Part shown: positions 1 through 10,537 of the stretch, one piece after another
Layout: each line of letters starts with the position of its first letter
Numbering within the stretch: position 1 is the first letter of the stretch
NCBI GenBank assembly: GCA_022496185.1
Contig: WTXG01000183.1
Span: forward strand, 1 to 64,000
Length of the DNA stretch: 64,000 nt
Direction of reading: 5' to 3'
Source: Multifurca ochricompacta
Lineage: Eukaryota > Basidiomycota > Agaricomycetes > Russulales > Russulaceae
Translations under genes and position numbers: made by a program
The notes under the pieces: model-generated
Database searches by the model: none
What the model was told of the DNA's origin: nothing
Seen by the model: only the letters and a program-made list of their open reading frames with translations

Positions 1-132
1 CATCTATGGTTTCTAAGAGCCTGAGTTCTGTTTTGTGCTCTGAGTATCTTTGTCACATTCAATGCTGACTATGGCTTCTTTTACAGAAACCATCTACTCA
101 TGCTCCCAAAAACACTTACTCAAATCTTAACA
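1..132 (+). other. Copia-B 5' leader with a possible primer-binding site
   Basis: Bases 1-2 (CA) would be the end of the 5' LTR. The 3' LTR candidate ends in GCATCT and the window opens CATCT, so the junction matches. From base 7 the sequence TGGTTTCTAAGAGCC starts with TGG and loosely resembles the plant-type Copia primer site TGGTATCAGAGCC. That resemblance is weak evidence. The rest is untranslated leader before the gag ATG near 133. Confidence 0.4.
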
Positions 133-727
133 ATGTCATCTCAACTGACCATTGCCATTCCTGTCTTTGACAGATCTAACTATTCCACTTGGGCCAATGT
201 GATGAGGGCTTTCCTTATGTCTAGTGGGCTTTGGGAGGTCATGAATGGCTCTGACTCTCATCCTGATGCCAAGGATGAACAGAACCCACTGAAGATGAAA
301 AATTACTTCAGAAGGAATGGGACCACACTGATAACAAGGCAATTGGCACTATAATCTGAGGCTGTCCACTGCGATCCAGCATGAACATACCTCAACTGGC
401 TCTTCCTTTCTTATATGGATCGGTCTAAAGAGCAAGTATGGCTCAGTGGGGCCTGCTGCAATCTTTAGGGACTTCAAAGAAGCCCTAAACTTTTGCCTGG
501 ACTCTGCCAAACACCCCTTGCCTCAGATTAACCACCTTGAGGTTGCCTTTGAGTGCCTTGAGACCAATAGTGTCACCATCCCTGATGTCTTGCAGGGCAT
601 GCTCCTGCTCCATATGCTCCCTCCCAAATGGGAGGCCCTTATCCCCACCATCCTTGTTGGAAGATCTCCTTCCAACATTAATCTAGCTGTAATCCACAAT
701 GCTGTGCTTGCTCAGTGGGAGCAAGAT
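133..727 (+). pseudogene. Copia-B gag, N-terminal part
   Basis: From the ATG at 133 the product begins MSSQLTIAIPVFDRSNYSTW, the start typical of Copia gag proteins in which a short N-terminus leads to a YxxW core. Gag coats the element RNA in virus-like particles. The frame is broken near 290-440 by at least one indel and stops, then continues with a well-kept segment (446-727) that includes the PPKWEALIPTIL block. It is cut at codon 'EQD' by Gypsy-A and resumes at 9331, where the same frame gives a basic QSRGKN segment. No CCHC knuckle is visible in either half. Confidence 0.8.
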
Positions 728-1320
728 TGTTACGAACCCTGCTACATCATCTTTTCTTTCATTTGTGCCACATGACTTGCTGTTTGTCCTGTTTGGCCCT
801 TATTGATCACATTTATGTCTTCTTTGTACTTGTTTGTTCCTTATCTTTGACTCGGGCTGTGCTTATCTATGACTCATACTTTACATCAGAACTCTTATGT
901 ATTTTCCCACCAGAATCGCAACTATACAGATACGTCTATGTATATTCTCACCTGGCCCACCTCTACTCTGTTTCCCCTTATAGATACATTACAACTTCAT
1001 TGATACACTGAGTAGGCTACTCTGATTCAGACTCTGATCTCTATTACATATATAAGGCCCACTTAGATAGCCTGTATACCTTAGACTTGACTTCTTAATC
1101 AACTTGGTGCATTACCTTCTGGGTGATCCCTAAGACCCAATCTCTGAAATGTCTCAGTGCTTCTGGCACTCTTCCACTCACCAGCACTAAGGGATTAGCT
1201 CCTTGGTGTTGACTTCTCACTTGACCTCCATGCACTTGAAAGACAGTGTACACCTGAACTTGTAGTTATGCTATGTGACTTCATCACACACCATGCTGAA
1301 CACCTGCACCAGGCATTACA
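728..1320 (+). repeat. Gypsy-A 5' LTR (LTR1)
   Basis: It pairs with 8736-9330 and is bounded by TG and CA. A TATA-like ACATATATAAGG lies at 1046-1057, and the inferred transcript start (AGACTTGACTT) follows about 30 bases later. Confidence 0.95.
1046..1095 (+). promoter_or_regulatory. Gypsy-A promoter and inferred RNA 5' end
   Basis: The TATA box at about 1049-1056 is followed by AGACTTGACTT near 1084-1094. In sister copy E this stretch is complementary over 11 bases to the sequence just inside the 5' LTR, which is the arrangement expected when the RNA 5' end is its own primer. In A the match has two mismatches, both explained by CG decaying to TG on different strands. Confidence 0.6.
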
Positions 1321-1332
1321 TTAAGTTGAGTC
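1321..1332 (+). other. Gypsy-A primer-binding site (self-priming type)
   Basis: TTAAGTTGAGTC directly follows the 5' LTR. It does not begin TGG as a tRNA 3'-end site would. It is the near-complement of the inferred transcript start in the LTR (two mismatches here, none in copy E). This matches the Tf1/sushi type of self-priming. Confidence 0.65.
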
Positions 1333-1338
1333 CCTCCC

Positions 1339-3371
1339 ACTGTGGCTTCATCTAGCCAAAGCCAGACCTTGCACAACAAAGAACCCATCAACCATTGAGA
1401 TGAGGATAATCTTTCACAACAGATCCTTGGCTCTGCTGTCTGGAAAGACTTTGAAACTGAGTTTGGATACTACATCTATCACGACGACCAGTACCAGCCA
1501 GTTGAATACAATGAACACAAGAGGGTTTGGTACCATATCTGTTACTCTCGGAGCCACCATTCCTGGGTCACTACAGGACCTGCCCCACCAGAATATGGCT
1601 TAGGGCCTTGGAGAGAGAATCCTCCAGCTATCATCACAGATTCAGAACCAGAGGAACTCATCAAAGAAAGTAGTGAAGACATGCAGATCATAGCCACTAG
1701 TTTTACGGCTCTGACAGTCACACCAGGGAATACCACATTCAGTAGACCTGCTTTGGTTTCCCCCCAGATTACACAACAGACTTCCAACACCCTGACTCTC
1801 ATTTACCCAACCATGTCAACTATAGCCGCACAGTTACCTGACCCTGCTCCCATTGCTCCAGTCCCAAACCTCCCCCCCCCATCAGGACACCTTTTGGGAG
1901 TCCTGCCAACCACTTTCGCTGGCAATTGCTCTCAGAGCAAAAAGTTCATGCTTGAGTTCGAGACGTTTAAAAACTTCAACCATGACATCCTGCAGATTGT
2001 CAATCCCTTCCAACATACCAATTTATTCCTCTCACTCATCAGAGGGGATGCCGTCGATGACTGGACTATGGAGCAAATAGAGTGGCTGAATGACAGGATT
2101 ACAGCCAGAACTGAACCACAGATGAGGATCTGTGGGATATAGTGGCACAGAGATTCAAAGACACCTTCATGGATGGGCAAGCCAAACAGAAGGCTGCCAG
2201 AGAGTTGAAAAATCTGAAGATGGAGAGAGGCGACTTGGATGGATACATAGCCAAGTTTCGCAACCTGGCCAAGCAAGCAGGATACAATGTGAATGAGGAG
2301 GCCACGCTTGACCTCTTCTCCCAGGGACTGCCCAATCCCCTGGTGAAAAACATTATTCAGTTTCATCACCCTGAATCATGGAGCCAGTGGACAAATGCTG
2401 CAAGAAGGCAGCAGCAGGTGTGACAGAATTCTCCCTGCGATGTTACTAATGACTTGACATCATGTTTCACCGGTGTTTTGCTTACTGAGGGCCTAACCCC
2501 TCCTAATTCTCCATAGTTCTAGCTTGATCTACTATTAGACATTATATCATAGTACTAGATGCTTCTACATAATATGACATAGCTAGCTCCACATGTATTT
2601 AAAGACCAACTAGAGTAGAGAGACAGACCAAGTCTGTTCTCTTGTATTCAATCAGAGGTGCTTCGGAATCCTTGAATCCTCTCAGTTAGAGCCCCACTTG
2701 AACTCTCCAAGATGTGACTTGGAGAGCCTTCATCATCTTGAACTTGCTGCAGGACTGAGCGTCTCTGCTGTCGACTTCGATTCTCGTGCACGCCCTTGAC
2801 TTCATTGTGGGCTTGACCAGAACTTGACTTTGCTGTGACCTAGAGCCTTGACTTATCTTGATGCAACTTGGGAGGCTAGCTCCCACACAATCCCCGACAC
2901 AGTTCCGCACCTAACTGTGACAGCAGGATTATCTGGATTTCCAGTACGTGCTTTGGCATAGACATGAAGAAGGGTAAAACCCAAGACCAGTGGAAGGTGG
3001 CTTTCAGAATAATACCCACCACACAACAGGATCCAAATGCTATGGATACCTCAGCAGACCAAACCAAAGCTTGTGCAGTGCTCACTGACAATGAAAAGAA
3101 GACCCTCATGAAGGAGGGGCACTGTTTCCACTGCCAAGCACAAGGGCACATGTCCCACTTCTGCCCCAAGAAAACAGTCCATGTGGCAGAAGCAACTGTA
3201 GCTACCACTTCCACCATGACCCCACCACCTGCTCCTGTCAAAGAAAACCCAATAACCGCCCCAAAAACTAAAGAACAGAAAGCTGCAGCAATCTGGGAAC
3301 ATATGATGAATGAAGATGAAGCAGTGTGCGCCCTGCTCATTGACAAGGCCTTTGGCCAGAAGGATTTTTGA
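1339..3371 (+). pseudogene. Gypsy-A gag (interrupted by solo LTR7)
   Basis: The coding sense starts near a GTGGCTTC at about 1338-1345 and runs through a conserved leader (GYYIYHDDQYQPVEY), a Pro-rich linker and the capsid-like core (SQSKKFMLEFETFKNFNHD). It continues past the solo LTR at 2419-2922 to a CCHC zinc knuckle near 3122-3163 (CFHCQAQGHMSHFC, spacing C-x2-C-x4-H-x4-C). Gag forms the particle shell and binds RNA. It ends at GAT-TTT-TGA (3363-3371), the candidate frameshift site shared by all four copies of the two families. At least one frameshift near 2142 and one TGA upstream break it. Confidence 0.85.
2419..2922 (+). repeat. Solo LTR7 inside Gypsy-A gag
   Basis: This 504-bp TGTGACA...TGTGACA unit is flanked by GCAGG (2414-2418 and 2923-2927). 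Removing it with one GCAGG restores the gag sense (RRQQQ followed by DYLDF-like sequence). A TATTTAAA at about 2596-2603 precedes AAGTCTGTTCT at 2630-2640, the same start and primer sequence used by LTR5 and LTR6, so LTR7 belongs to the J/K clade. No internal region is present, as expected after LTR-LTR recombination. Confidence 0.95.
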
Positions 3372-4980
3372 TAGGCTTGACCCCATTGGCCTGGGCAAGA
3401 GCACTCCATGTAACTTCTGTGTATACTAGTTGTTTCAAGTCTCTGAAAATACCAGTACATTTTGAAACCAAACAGAAGATGGCCGACAGACAAATCCTAA
3501 TTGATTCAGGAGCAACCAACAATTTCATCAGTCAAAGGCTCCAGAGGACATTAGGATTGGGGACACAATTGCTTCCCCAAGAGAAAAACATCTGGAACAT
3601 AGACAGAACAGCTAACAAAGCCAGGAAAATCACACATTGCTGTGAATTGGAAGTACAGGTTGGGGAGTGAACTAAGCAACTTCACTTCCTCATCACGGAC
3701 CTGGGTGACAAAGATATGGTTCTGGGATATCCATGGCTGGCAGCATTTGAACCAAAGATTAACTGGGCAGAAGTGACAATGGACAAAGACTTCTACCCAG
3801 TCCTCATTACATCTTTGGGGTATGATTATGCTGTGCGACACCCCCTTACCCACGCCATTGTCATGGGATCAGCGGTCACCTGGAGTGATGTGGAACCTGT
3901 AGATCAAGTGTATTGCTATGTAACAAAGGCATCCAAGCTGGCTCAAGCTGAGGTGCAAAAGAATCCAGAAAAGACATTCAAAGAGATAGTCCCTGCAGAG
4001 TACCACCAACACCAGAAAGTTTTCTCAGAAGAGGAGTCACAATGCTTCCCTCCTTCCCAACCATGGGATCATGCCATTGATTTTGTCCTGGATGCTCCAC
4101 AAGCAGTTGATTGTAAAATTTACCCACTGTCCCAGCCTGAGAAGGAGGTGCTCTCAGCCTTCCTGGAGGAACACCTGGCAAAAGGATATATACGACCATC
4201 TAACTCCCCTTACGCCTCACCATTCTTCTTCATCAAGAAGAAGGATGGGAAATTACAACTGGTACAGGACTACAGACGGATTAATGAGTTAATGGTGAAA
4301 AACAACTACCCACTTCCTTTGATCTCTGAAATCATCGACAAAATGCACAACAAAGCCTTATTCTCGAAAATGGACATTTGTTGGGGTTACAACAACATTT
4401 GTATCCAAGAAGGCAATCAGCCCAAAGCCACCTTCAAGACCAACCAAGGACTCTTTGAACCCAATGTCATGTTTTTTGGCTTAACAAACTTGCCAGCAAC
4501 CTTTCAATCAATGATGAACCACATCTTCCGAGATTTGATCCTTACAGAGGAGGTAGTTGTGTATATGGATGATATTCTAGTGGCTACAGGGAACGACATT
4601 AACCATCATCAAGCCAGAGTTCACAAGGTACTCAATATCTTGACAAAACATGATCTCTACCTGAAACCTGCCAAGTGTTCTTTCAAGCAGACCAGTGTTG
4701 AATATCTAGGTGTCATCCTGGAAGGTGGTCAAGTGTGCATGGACCCTGTGAAAGTACAAGGCATTTGGGAATGGTCTACTCCCCAGTGTACCAAGGACGT
4801 CAGATCATTCATTGATTTTTGTAACTTCTATTGACAATTTGTCAAAGGGTTCTCTGCCATAGCCCAACCACTCAATGATCTACTGAAAAAGGATGTGCCC
4901 TGGCACTGGGATACACCACAACAGGAGGCCTTTGAGCAAATAAAAACAATCATTAGTTCAGAACCCATTCTTATCCAACC
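3363..4980 (+). pseudogene. Gypsy-A protease and reverse transcriptase
   Basis: In the -1 frame relative to gag the sense begins GFLIGLTP and reaches the aspartic protease motif ILIDSGATNNF (about 3493-3525) and the second protease motif VLGYPWLAAF. A TGA near 3668 breaks the frame. RT follows with [14 protein letters not shown], the FGLTN block and the catalytic YMDDIL (about 4564-4581). A TGA after FCNFY near 4832 precedes KGFSAIA. The block is cut at 'ILIQP' by solo LTR3a. Protease matures the polyprotein and RT copies the element RNA. Confidence 0.9.
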
Positions 4981-5554
4981 TGTTACAACTCACTGTTGAC
5001 TGCCTGGACAGTGGGTTGTATGTGAAGGGGATGATTTGGAAGTGGGGCAAGAGATGAGAGTGAGGATGAAAGTGCAGGGAGACAAAGTGAACAGCTCAAG
5101 GACAAGGGTGAGAAGCCTTCCACAAGGTGGGGCTAATCTCCTAGGCAATAAGGTACTGGATCACAAGTGGACAGTCTGGAGCTGTCCATTCTATTCCCAA
5201 AGGGTTTATATACGTAATTACAACAAGGACTTTGGTCTGTGCATCACTTTAGGGGAGGTTAACTTTGCTTTAACTCCCTACTGATCCACCAATGAGAATA
5301 GCCCCACTTTTTGGGCTTAGAAATCCACAGTCCGCAGTCTGCAGCTTGTGGACTGCTGTTTAGGCATTGTGGGGTTCTGTTAGTATTCTTCCCACAGGTC
5401 TCCAATTTGGCAGGAGTCCGGCCCTGGTCTGGACCAGCCCTTCTCTGGTCTTAATCTAGGGTTATCTTCATCTCTGAGGGTTCTGCAAGGTCTCTGGGAG
5501 CATCTAGGGATTTCTAGGGGGTCAGGAGGTCTTCTAGGGTGTCAGTTCATGACA
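4981..5554 (+). repeat. Solo LTR3a inside Gypsy-A RT/RNase H
   Basis: This 574-bp unit starts TGTTACAACTCACTG and ends TTCATGACA. It is flanked by CAACC (4976-4980 and 5555-5559). Removing it restores the sense ILIQPDLEKPLKLEVDAS. Two more copies lie at 53951-54525 (reverse) and 61703-62209 (truncated). No internal region of this family occurs in the window. Confidence 0.96.
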
Positions 5555-7465
5555 CAACCTGACTTAGAGAAGCCACTCAAACTTGAAGTCGATGCCTCCA
5601 TGTATGCCAATGGGGCCATCCTCTCACAATGTGACCACACAGGGATTCTCCACCCTGTTGCATTTTATTCAGAAACCTTTTCATTGGTGGAAAGGAACTA
5701 CAACATATGGGATAGAGAACTATTGGCCATTGTGAAGGCATTACAACACTGGTGGCCATATTTGGCTGGATCCCTGCACAAAACTGTCATTTATATGGAC
5801 CACTCCAACCTCCTCTACTGGCGAGAACCCCACAAAATCAGCCAATGTGTAGCATGGGAGGTTTTAGAACTTGAAGAGTACAACTTCATACTCAAACACC
5901 TCCCAGGAGCCTGCAATGCATGTGCAGATGCCCTGTCTAGACCCACCAACAGTAATGAAGGAGAGGACGATAATGACAATATTGTAGTCTTACCAGAAGA
6001 TGTCTTTGCAAAAACTGCTGTTGTCAGCCTCCATGATATGGATCTATGGGCCCAAGTGACGCAAAATATGAACCAGGAGCTGTGCAAATCCTGGGTAGAG
6101 CCACACAATATAAAGATGAAGAATGGCCTCTGGTGGAAAGACAATGATTGGCTGGTTGTCACTGGTGGTGACAACATTAAGAGGGGGGTGATTCATTTTC
6201 ACCATGACCTTCCCTCTGCAGGACACCCTGGCATTGCAAATATGTACACCCTTGCCAAGCAAGATTACTGGTGGCTGAACATGAAGAAAGATGTTGAAGC
6301 ATACATCAAGGGTTGTGCAGAGTGCCAAGCAAACAAAGTAAACACACACCCAAAACCACCAGCACTTTCACCCATTACACCAATTGCAATGGCTCCATTT
6401 CAGACTATTGCTATGGATTTCATCATCAAACTACCACAGTCACAGGGATACAACTCAATACTCACTATCACCGACCATGACTGCTCGAAAGCTGCACTGT
6501 TTATCCCCTGCAACAAAACAATTTCAGCCAGAGTCGCCAAGCTTTACCTGGATCACATATATCAACACTATGGCCTCCCTCAGAAAATCATCTCTGACTG
6601 GGACCCCTGATTTGCATCCATGTTTGCCCGAGCCCTCTGTAAACAACTTGACATCCAACAGAATATTTCCATGGCATATCACCCCCAGACAGATGGTCAA
6701 TTGGAATGAACAAATCAGTGGTTGGAACAGTACCTTCGTTTCTGGTGCAACAAGAGACAGGACGATTGGGCAGAGTGGCTGGTGACAGCTGAATTTGCAC
6801 ACAACAGCTGGCTGAATGGGACAATGAAGGTTTCCCCCTTCTCCCTTATTATGGGATGGAACCCCCACACCACCTGGACAGATAAACCCACCAACATACC
6901 ATCTGTTACCCAGTGTATCAACCAATGGGAGGAGATATGAGAATCTGCCAATAAGAACCTTCTCAAGGTGCAAAAGACCCTGGCTGAGAAGCCCACAAGG
7001 TTTATGCCCTATCAAGTCGGAGATCAAGTTTGGCTGGAAGGATGTAATATCCACACTTCTCATCCAATGGCAAAACTCACTCCTAGACACCATGGCCCAT
7101 TTGAAATTGAGCAGAAGCTGTCTGACATTATGTACAAGTTGACATTGCTGCCCTCATGGAAGATCCACCCTGTCTTCCATGCCAACCTTCTCACGCCATA
7201 CAAAGAAACCCCCATTCATGGACAGAACTTCCCAAGACCCCCTCCAGAATTAGTTGACAGAGAACCAGAATGGGAGGTAGAGCATATTGCTGATGCTAAG
7301 TGGAAAGGATGAGGGTGCAAGTGCAGCCTCCATTATCTGATCAAATGGAAGGGCTTCCCTGATGTTGACAACTCGTGGGAACCTGCTGTGGACATCTTTG
7401 TGCCCAAGTTGATTGAAGACTTCTATAGATGCCATCCCCAGGCAGATAAAGAGAGGGCCGTGACA
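5555..7465 (+). pseudogene. Gypsy-A RNase H, integrase and chromodomain
   Basis: RNase H opens with LEVDASMYANGAILSQ and runs to ACADALSRP. The integrase has the zinc-binding HHCC domain (H-x-D-LPSAGHPG ... GCAECQANK) and the DDE core: Asp in AMDFIIKLP, Asp in ISDWDP (sister copies have SDRDP) and Glu in the DGQLE position. The chromodomain is EWEVEHIADAKWKG ... LHYLIKWKGFPDVDNSWEP, the reader module that guides chromoviruses to marked chromatin. In-frame TGA codons at 6608-6610, 6707-6709, near 6938 and 7310-7312 stand where sister copies mostly have Arg or a sense codon. Confidence 0.9.
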
Positions 7466-8703
7466 CATTCACCTCAACAATCCTCCTCCCCAATACACCT
7501 CAGAACGAATTCTATGTTGCCCTCCAGTGTTCACACCTCTGCTGCCATCGATGCATTTCCCCTGCTTTCTCCTCTGCACCCTCCTTCTTGCCCACTGTCT
7601 CCTATCAATTATGATGTGGCCGCCAGAGTGGCTGAAGGGACGCAAATCCCCAATGTCAATGACAATTTTAATTTGCCTGAACACCCCCATCTGAACAACC
7701 TAATTGATGTTGACTTTGGTGATGAAGCCCCCGAGTTCCCATTCTTCCCTAACAACCCCACATCCCAATTCTACTTCCCACTCATGATCCCCACAGCTAG
7801 AAATGATGGCACAACAGAAGTAGCCAAGTACATCTATTACACCAATGAAGGTATGGATGTGGCAGGGTGTTTGGAGAAAGGAGGGCTGGTCTATGGAGCT
7901 CCAGTCTACTTGGAAGAAAAGAAGACTGACCAGCTTCACTATGTCTTGGGGCCAGAGCACCTGAAACATTTGTCAAGTACCAACCCTCGTGCTTTTGCCA
8001 TTAATGAGGTGCTTTGAGATTTGCGCATGCTGCAACTTACCACCAAGGTTGCATGGCTACACAAGTTTATGGCACTCAAGGACAATCTAGACATGCAGCA
8101 CCATGATTATGAACAACAAATGGTGAGGATCTCATGGGGAATTTTTGATATTGAGCAGCACCTGGTGGCCATTAGGATGTGACTGGAGTTGGGGGAAGCA
8201 TACCAAACCATATCTGAATGGTACACTGACATTTTTGCCTGACCCCTTCCCTGTTGCCACCTCAAACTTGCACCTCAGCTCAATCTGAGCTGCCTCAAAA
8301 TGCCATGCCTCCACAAAAACCCTGGTGGTCAGCTTTGCTGGTGCTGTAGCAGCAAGTACCACCTTAGTTGGTGCTGCCCCACTGCCAAGAAGCGATGCTG
8401 GCACTGTCAAAGCACCTCACATTGGAGTCAACAGTGTTTGTTCTGATGGCTCATGCAAGCCCCCAATGTCCTCAACCCATCTGGATGGTGCGGCAAGTGT
8501 CTCTCTCACAACACCAGCCACAGAGAAATTGACTGTCACATTTACGATGGTTGCTTTCGATGTGGGAGGAGAGGGCCCTATGGTTTTCTATGAACACACG
8601 TTTGCCCCACAGACAAAGACAAGGAGAACTATGACACTGACCACTATGCTGTAGCTGATGACTACCTCTCCTTGGTCCAGGATGACGATGGTATGCCAAT
8701 CTA
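7466..8703 (+). pseudogene. Gypsy-A C-terminal extension with Cys/His motifs
   Basis: The frame continues beyond the chromodomain through a Ser/Pro linker into the conserved block DEAPEFPFFPNNPTSQFYFP and VAKYIYYTNEGMDVAGC ... PVYLEEKK. A heptad-like segment follows, then Cys/His motifs: CWCCSSKYHLSWCC, CWHCQSTSHWSQQC, WCGKCLSHN and CFRCGRRG. It ends with an acidic tail containing KEN (DKDKENYDTD) and YLSLVQDDD. TGA or TAG codons interrupt it near 8015, 8180 and 8240. Family C/F keeps the same cysteine spacing with different residues between, so the module was under selection. I know no named family for it. Confidence 0.75.
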
Positions 8704-8735
8704 GCTGGCTCTGCTAGGACTTAGAGAGGGGGTAA

Positions 8736-9330
8736 TGTTATGAACCCCACTACATTGTCTTTTCTTTCATTTGTGCCATGTGACTTGCTGTTTGTCCCTG
8801 TTTGGCCCTTATTGATCACATTTATGTCTTCTTTGTACTTGTTTGTTCCTTATCTTTGACTCAGGCTGTGCTTATCTATGACTCATACTTTACATCAGAA
8901 CTCTTATGTATTTTCCCACCAGAATCGTGACTATACCAGATACATCTATGTATATTCTCACCTGGCCCACCTCTACTCTGTTTCCCCTTATAGATACATT
9001 ACAACTTCATTGATACACTGAGTAGGCTACTCTGATTCAGACTCCAATCTCTATTACATATATAAGGCCCGCTTAGATAGCCTGTATACCTTAGACTTGA
9101 CTTCTTAATCAACTTGGTGCATTACCTTCTGGGTGATCCCTAAGACCCGATCTCTGAAATGTCTCAGTGCTTCTGGCACTCTTCTGCTCACTGGCACTAA
9201 GGGATTAGCTCCTTGGTGTTGACTTCTCACTTGACCTCCATGCACTTGAAAGACAGTGTACACCTGAACTCGTAGTTATGCTACGTGACTTTGTCACATG
9301 TCATGCTGAATGCCCACACCAGGTGTTACA
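8736..9330 (+). repeat. Gypsy-A 3' LTR (LTR1)
   Basis: This 595-bp partner of the 5' LTR follows a polypurine tract (AGAGAGGGGGTAA, 8722-8735). The copies differ often by CA against TG at the same site (for example ATCGCAAC/ATCGTGAC and GCCACATG/GCCATGTG), consistent with an ancestral CG that decayed on opposite strands. Confidence 0.95.
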
Positions 9331-10537
9331 AAGATCAATCCAGGGGTAAGAACCCTCATGCAGCTAATAAGCTCTTGGCAATCAAATGGAAGCGGGGTGA
9401 CCCTCGCTTTAATCAGCAGAAACACTTCAGTGGCAAACAGCTGGAGCAAGCAGAGAAACAGTCAGATCAGAAATTCCAGCATGGGTGCCATGCCAGGAAG
9501 AAGTACAGAGATAATCAGCAGTCCAAGGGACAGCAGCATTCTCACATTGCCAATCAGGTGTTCTTCCCTCCTCCTCATCTCATGACCATGCCATCCATTC
9601 CCTCACCTCCTGCGTTTAAATCTCATTACAGGAATGGAAGGCCTCGCATTGTGATGCATACCACACCTAAGGAGCAGATCCCTGGCTGCTATCAAGTGTT
9701 TAACCAAGCCTTAGATCTGTGCAATGATATAGGTGTGCCAGGGACCTCTCATAACATTAAACTGCTTGAGGCCTGCATCACTGACCAATTCTCAAGAGCA
9801 TCATCCAGTAAGACCAAACTGGAGGACCTTGAAGAGGATGGAGATGAGCCGCCCTGCAAGAAAACCAGATCCCCCTCAACTATTGATGTCAATTCAGAAG
9901 ATGAGGAGGAGGACCCCAATAATCCTCTGGACTGGGGTTCTGATCATCTTGATGATCAGTTGGCTGATCTGGCTGGTCTAGACAAGGATGACAATCAAGA
10001 TGTGTACGTCCCTCCTTTCCTTCTACCCTGCAAAGCTCATAGATGCATTTACACTTCTTTAGTTCATGCTTCTAGGGAACCCCCCATTGAGAGCCATTAT
10101 TATGCAGGAGTAAACAGCACAGTACATGACTTTAGGTCATGTACCAATATATTTGAGTTGTGGCATAATTGCCTGTGTGCTAAATGTAAAGGAAAAACTA
10201 TGGATGATAGCCATATAACATGGCTCTTAGATTCAGGTGCTTCATCGCACTTTACCTTTTCTCTTGATAATTTCATTGAGTATGAGGACATGGTGAATCC
10301 TGAGCCCATTAAAACAGCTTCTAAGCCAATCTATATCAAAGGGAAGGGTACAGTTCTACTAGAACATGATGTCACATACAATGGAGTCACTAAAACACGC
10401 ACTATGCACTTATATCCAGTATATTACATTCCTGATATTACTGGGAGACTCCTGAGTGTTGGAGAATTTCTTAAGCAAGGGCTGAATGTCTATGGGGACA
10501 AACACCAATTAACCTTGCGCAATAAGGGATCAAAAGT
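9331..10537 (+). pseudogene. Copia-B gag C-terminus and protease
   Basis: The open frame starts right after Gypsy-A with QSRGKNPHAANKLLAIKWKR, a Lys/Gln-rich basic stretch that probably replaces the usual zinc knuckle for RNA binding. It continues through an acidic Asp/Glu-rich linker (DVNSEDEEEDPNNPLDWG) to the protease motif WLLDSGASSHFTF (about 10210-10250) and the C-terminal protease strand region ITGRLLSVGEFLKQGLNVYG. The frame has no stop in 1.2 kb. It is cut at GSKV by Gypsy-C and resumes at 38868. Confidence 0.88.

Larger units (their letters stand above)
728..9330 (+). mobile_element. Gypsy-A: Ty3/Gypsy chromovirus, family LTR1, inserted in Copia-B gag
   Basis: Two LTRs of 593 and 595 bp (728-1320, 8736-9330) start TGTTA and end in ACA. 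They are flanked by the duplication AAGAT (723-727 and 9331-9335). Between them lie gag, protease, RT, RNase H, integrase, chromodomain and a cysteine-rich C-terminal extension. Two solo LTRs interrupt it (2419-2922 and 4981-5554). Many TGA stops and indels show that it is dead. The LTRs differ at many CG/TG/CA positions, so it is not young. Confidence 0.97.

Noticed and set aside
2876..3493. 205-codon open frame on the minus strand
   Set aside because: It lies antisense to Gypsy-A gag and the start of pol. The plus strand carries the CCHC knuckle and protease motif, so this is a shadow.
6524..7093. 189-codon open frame on the minus strand
   Set aside because: Antisense to Gypsy-A integrase, which has the conserved motifs. 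No domain is visible in the minus frame.
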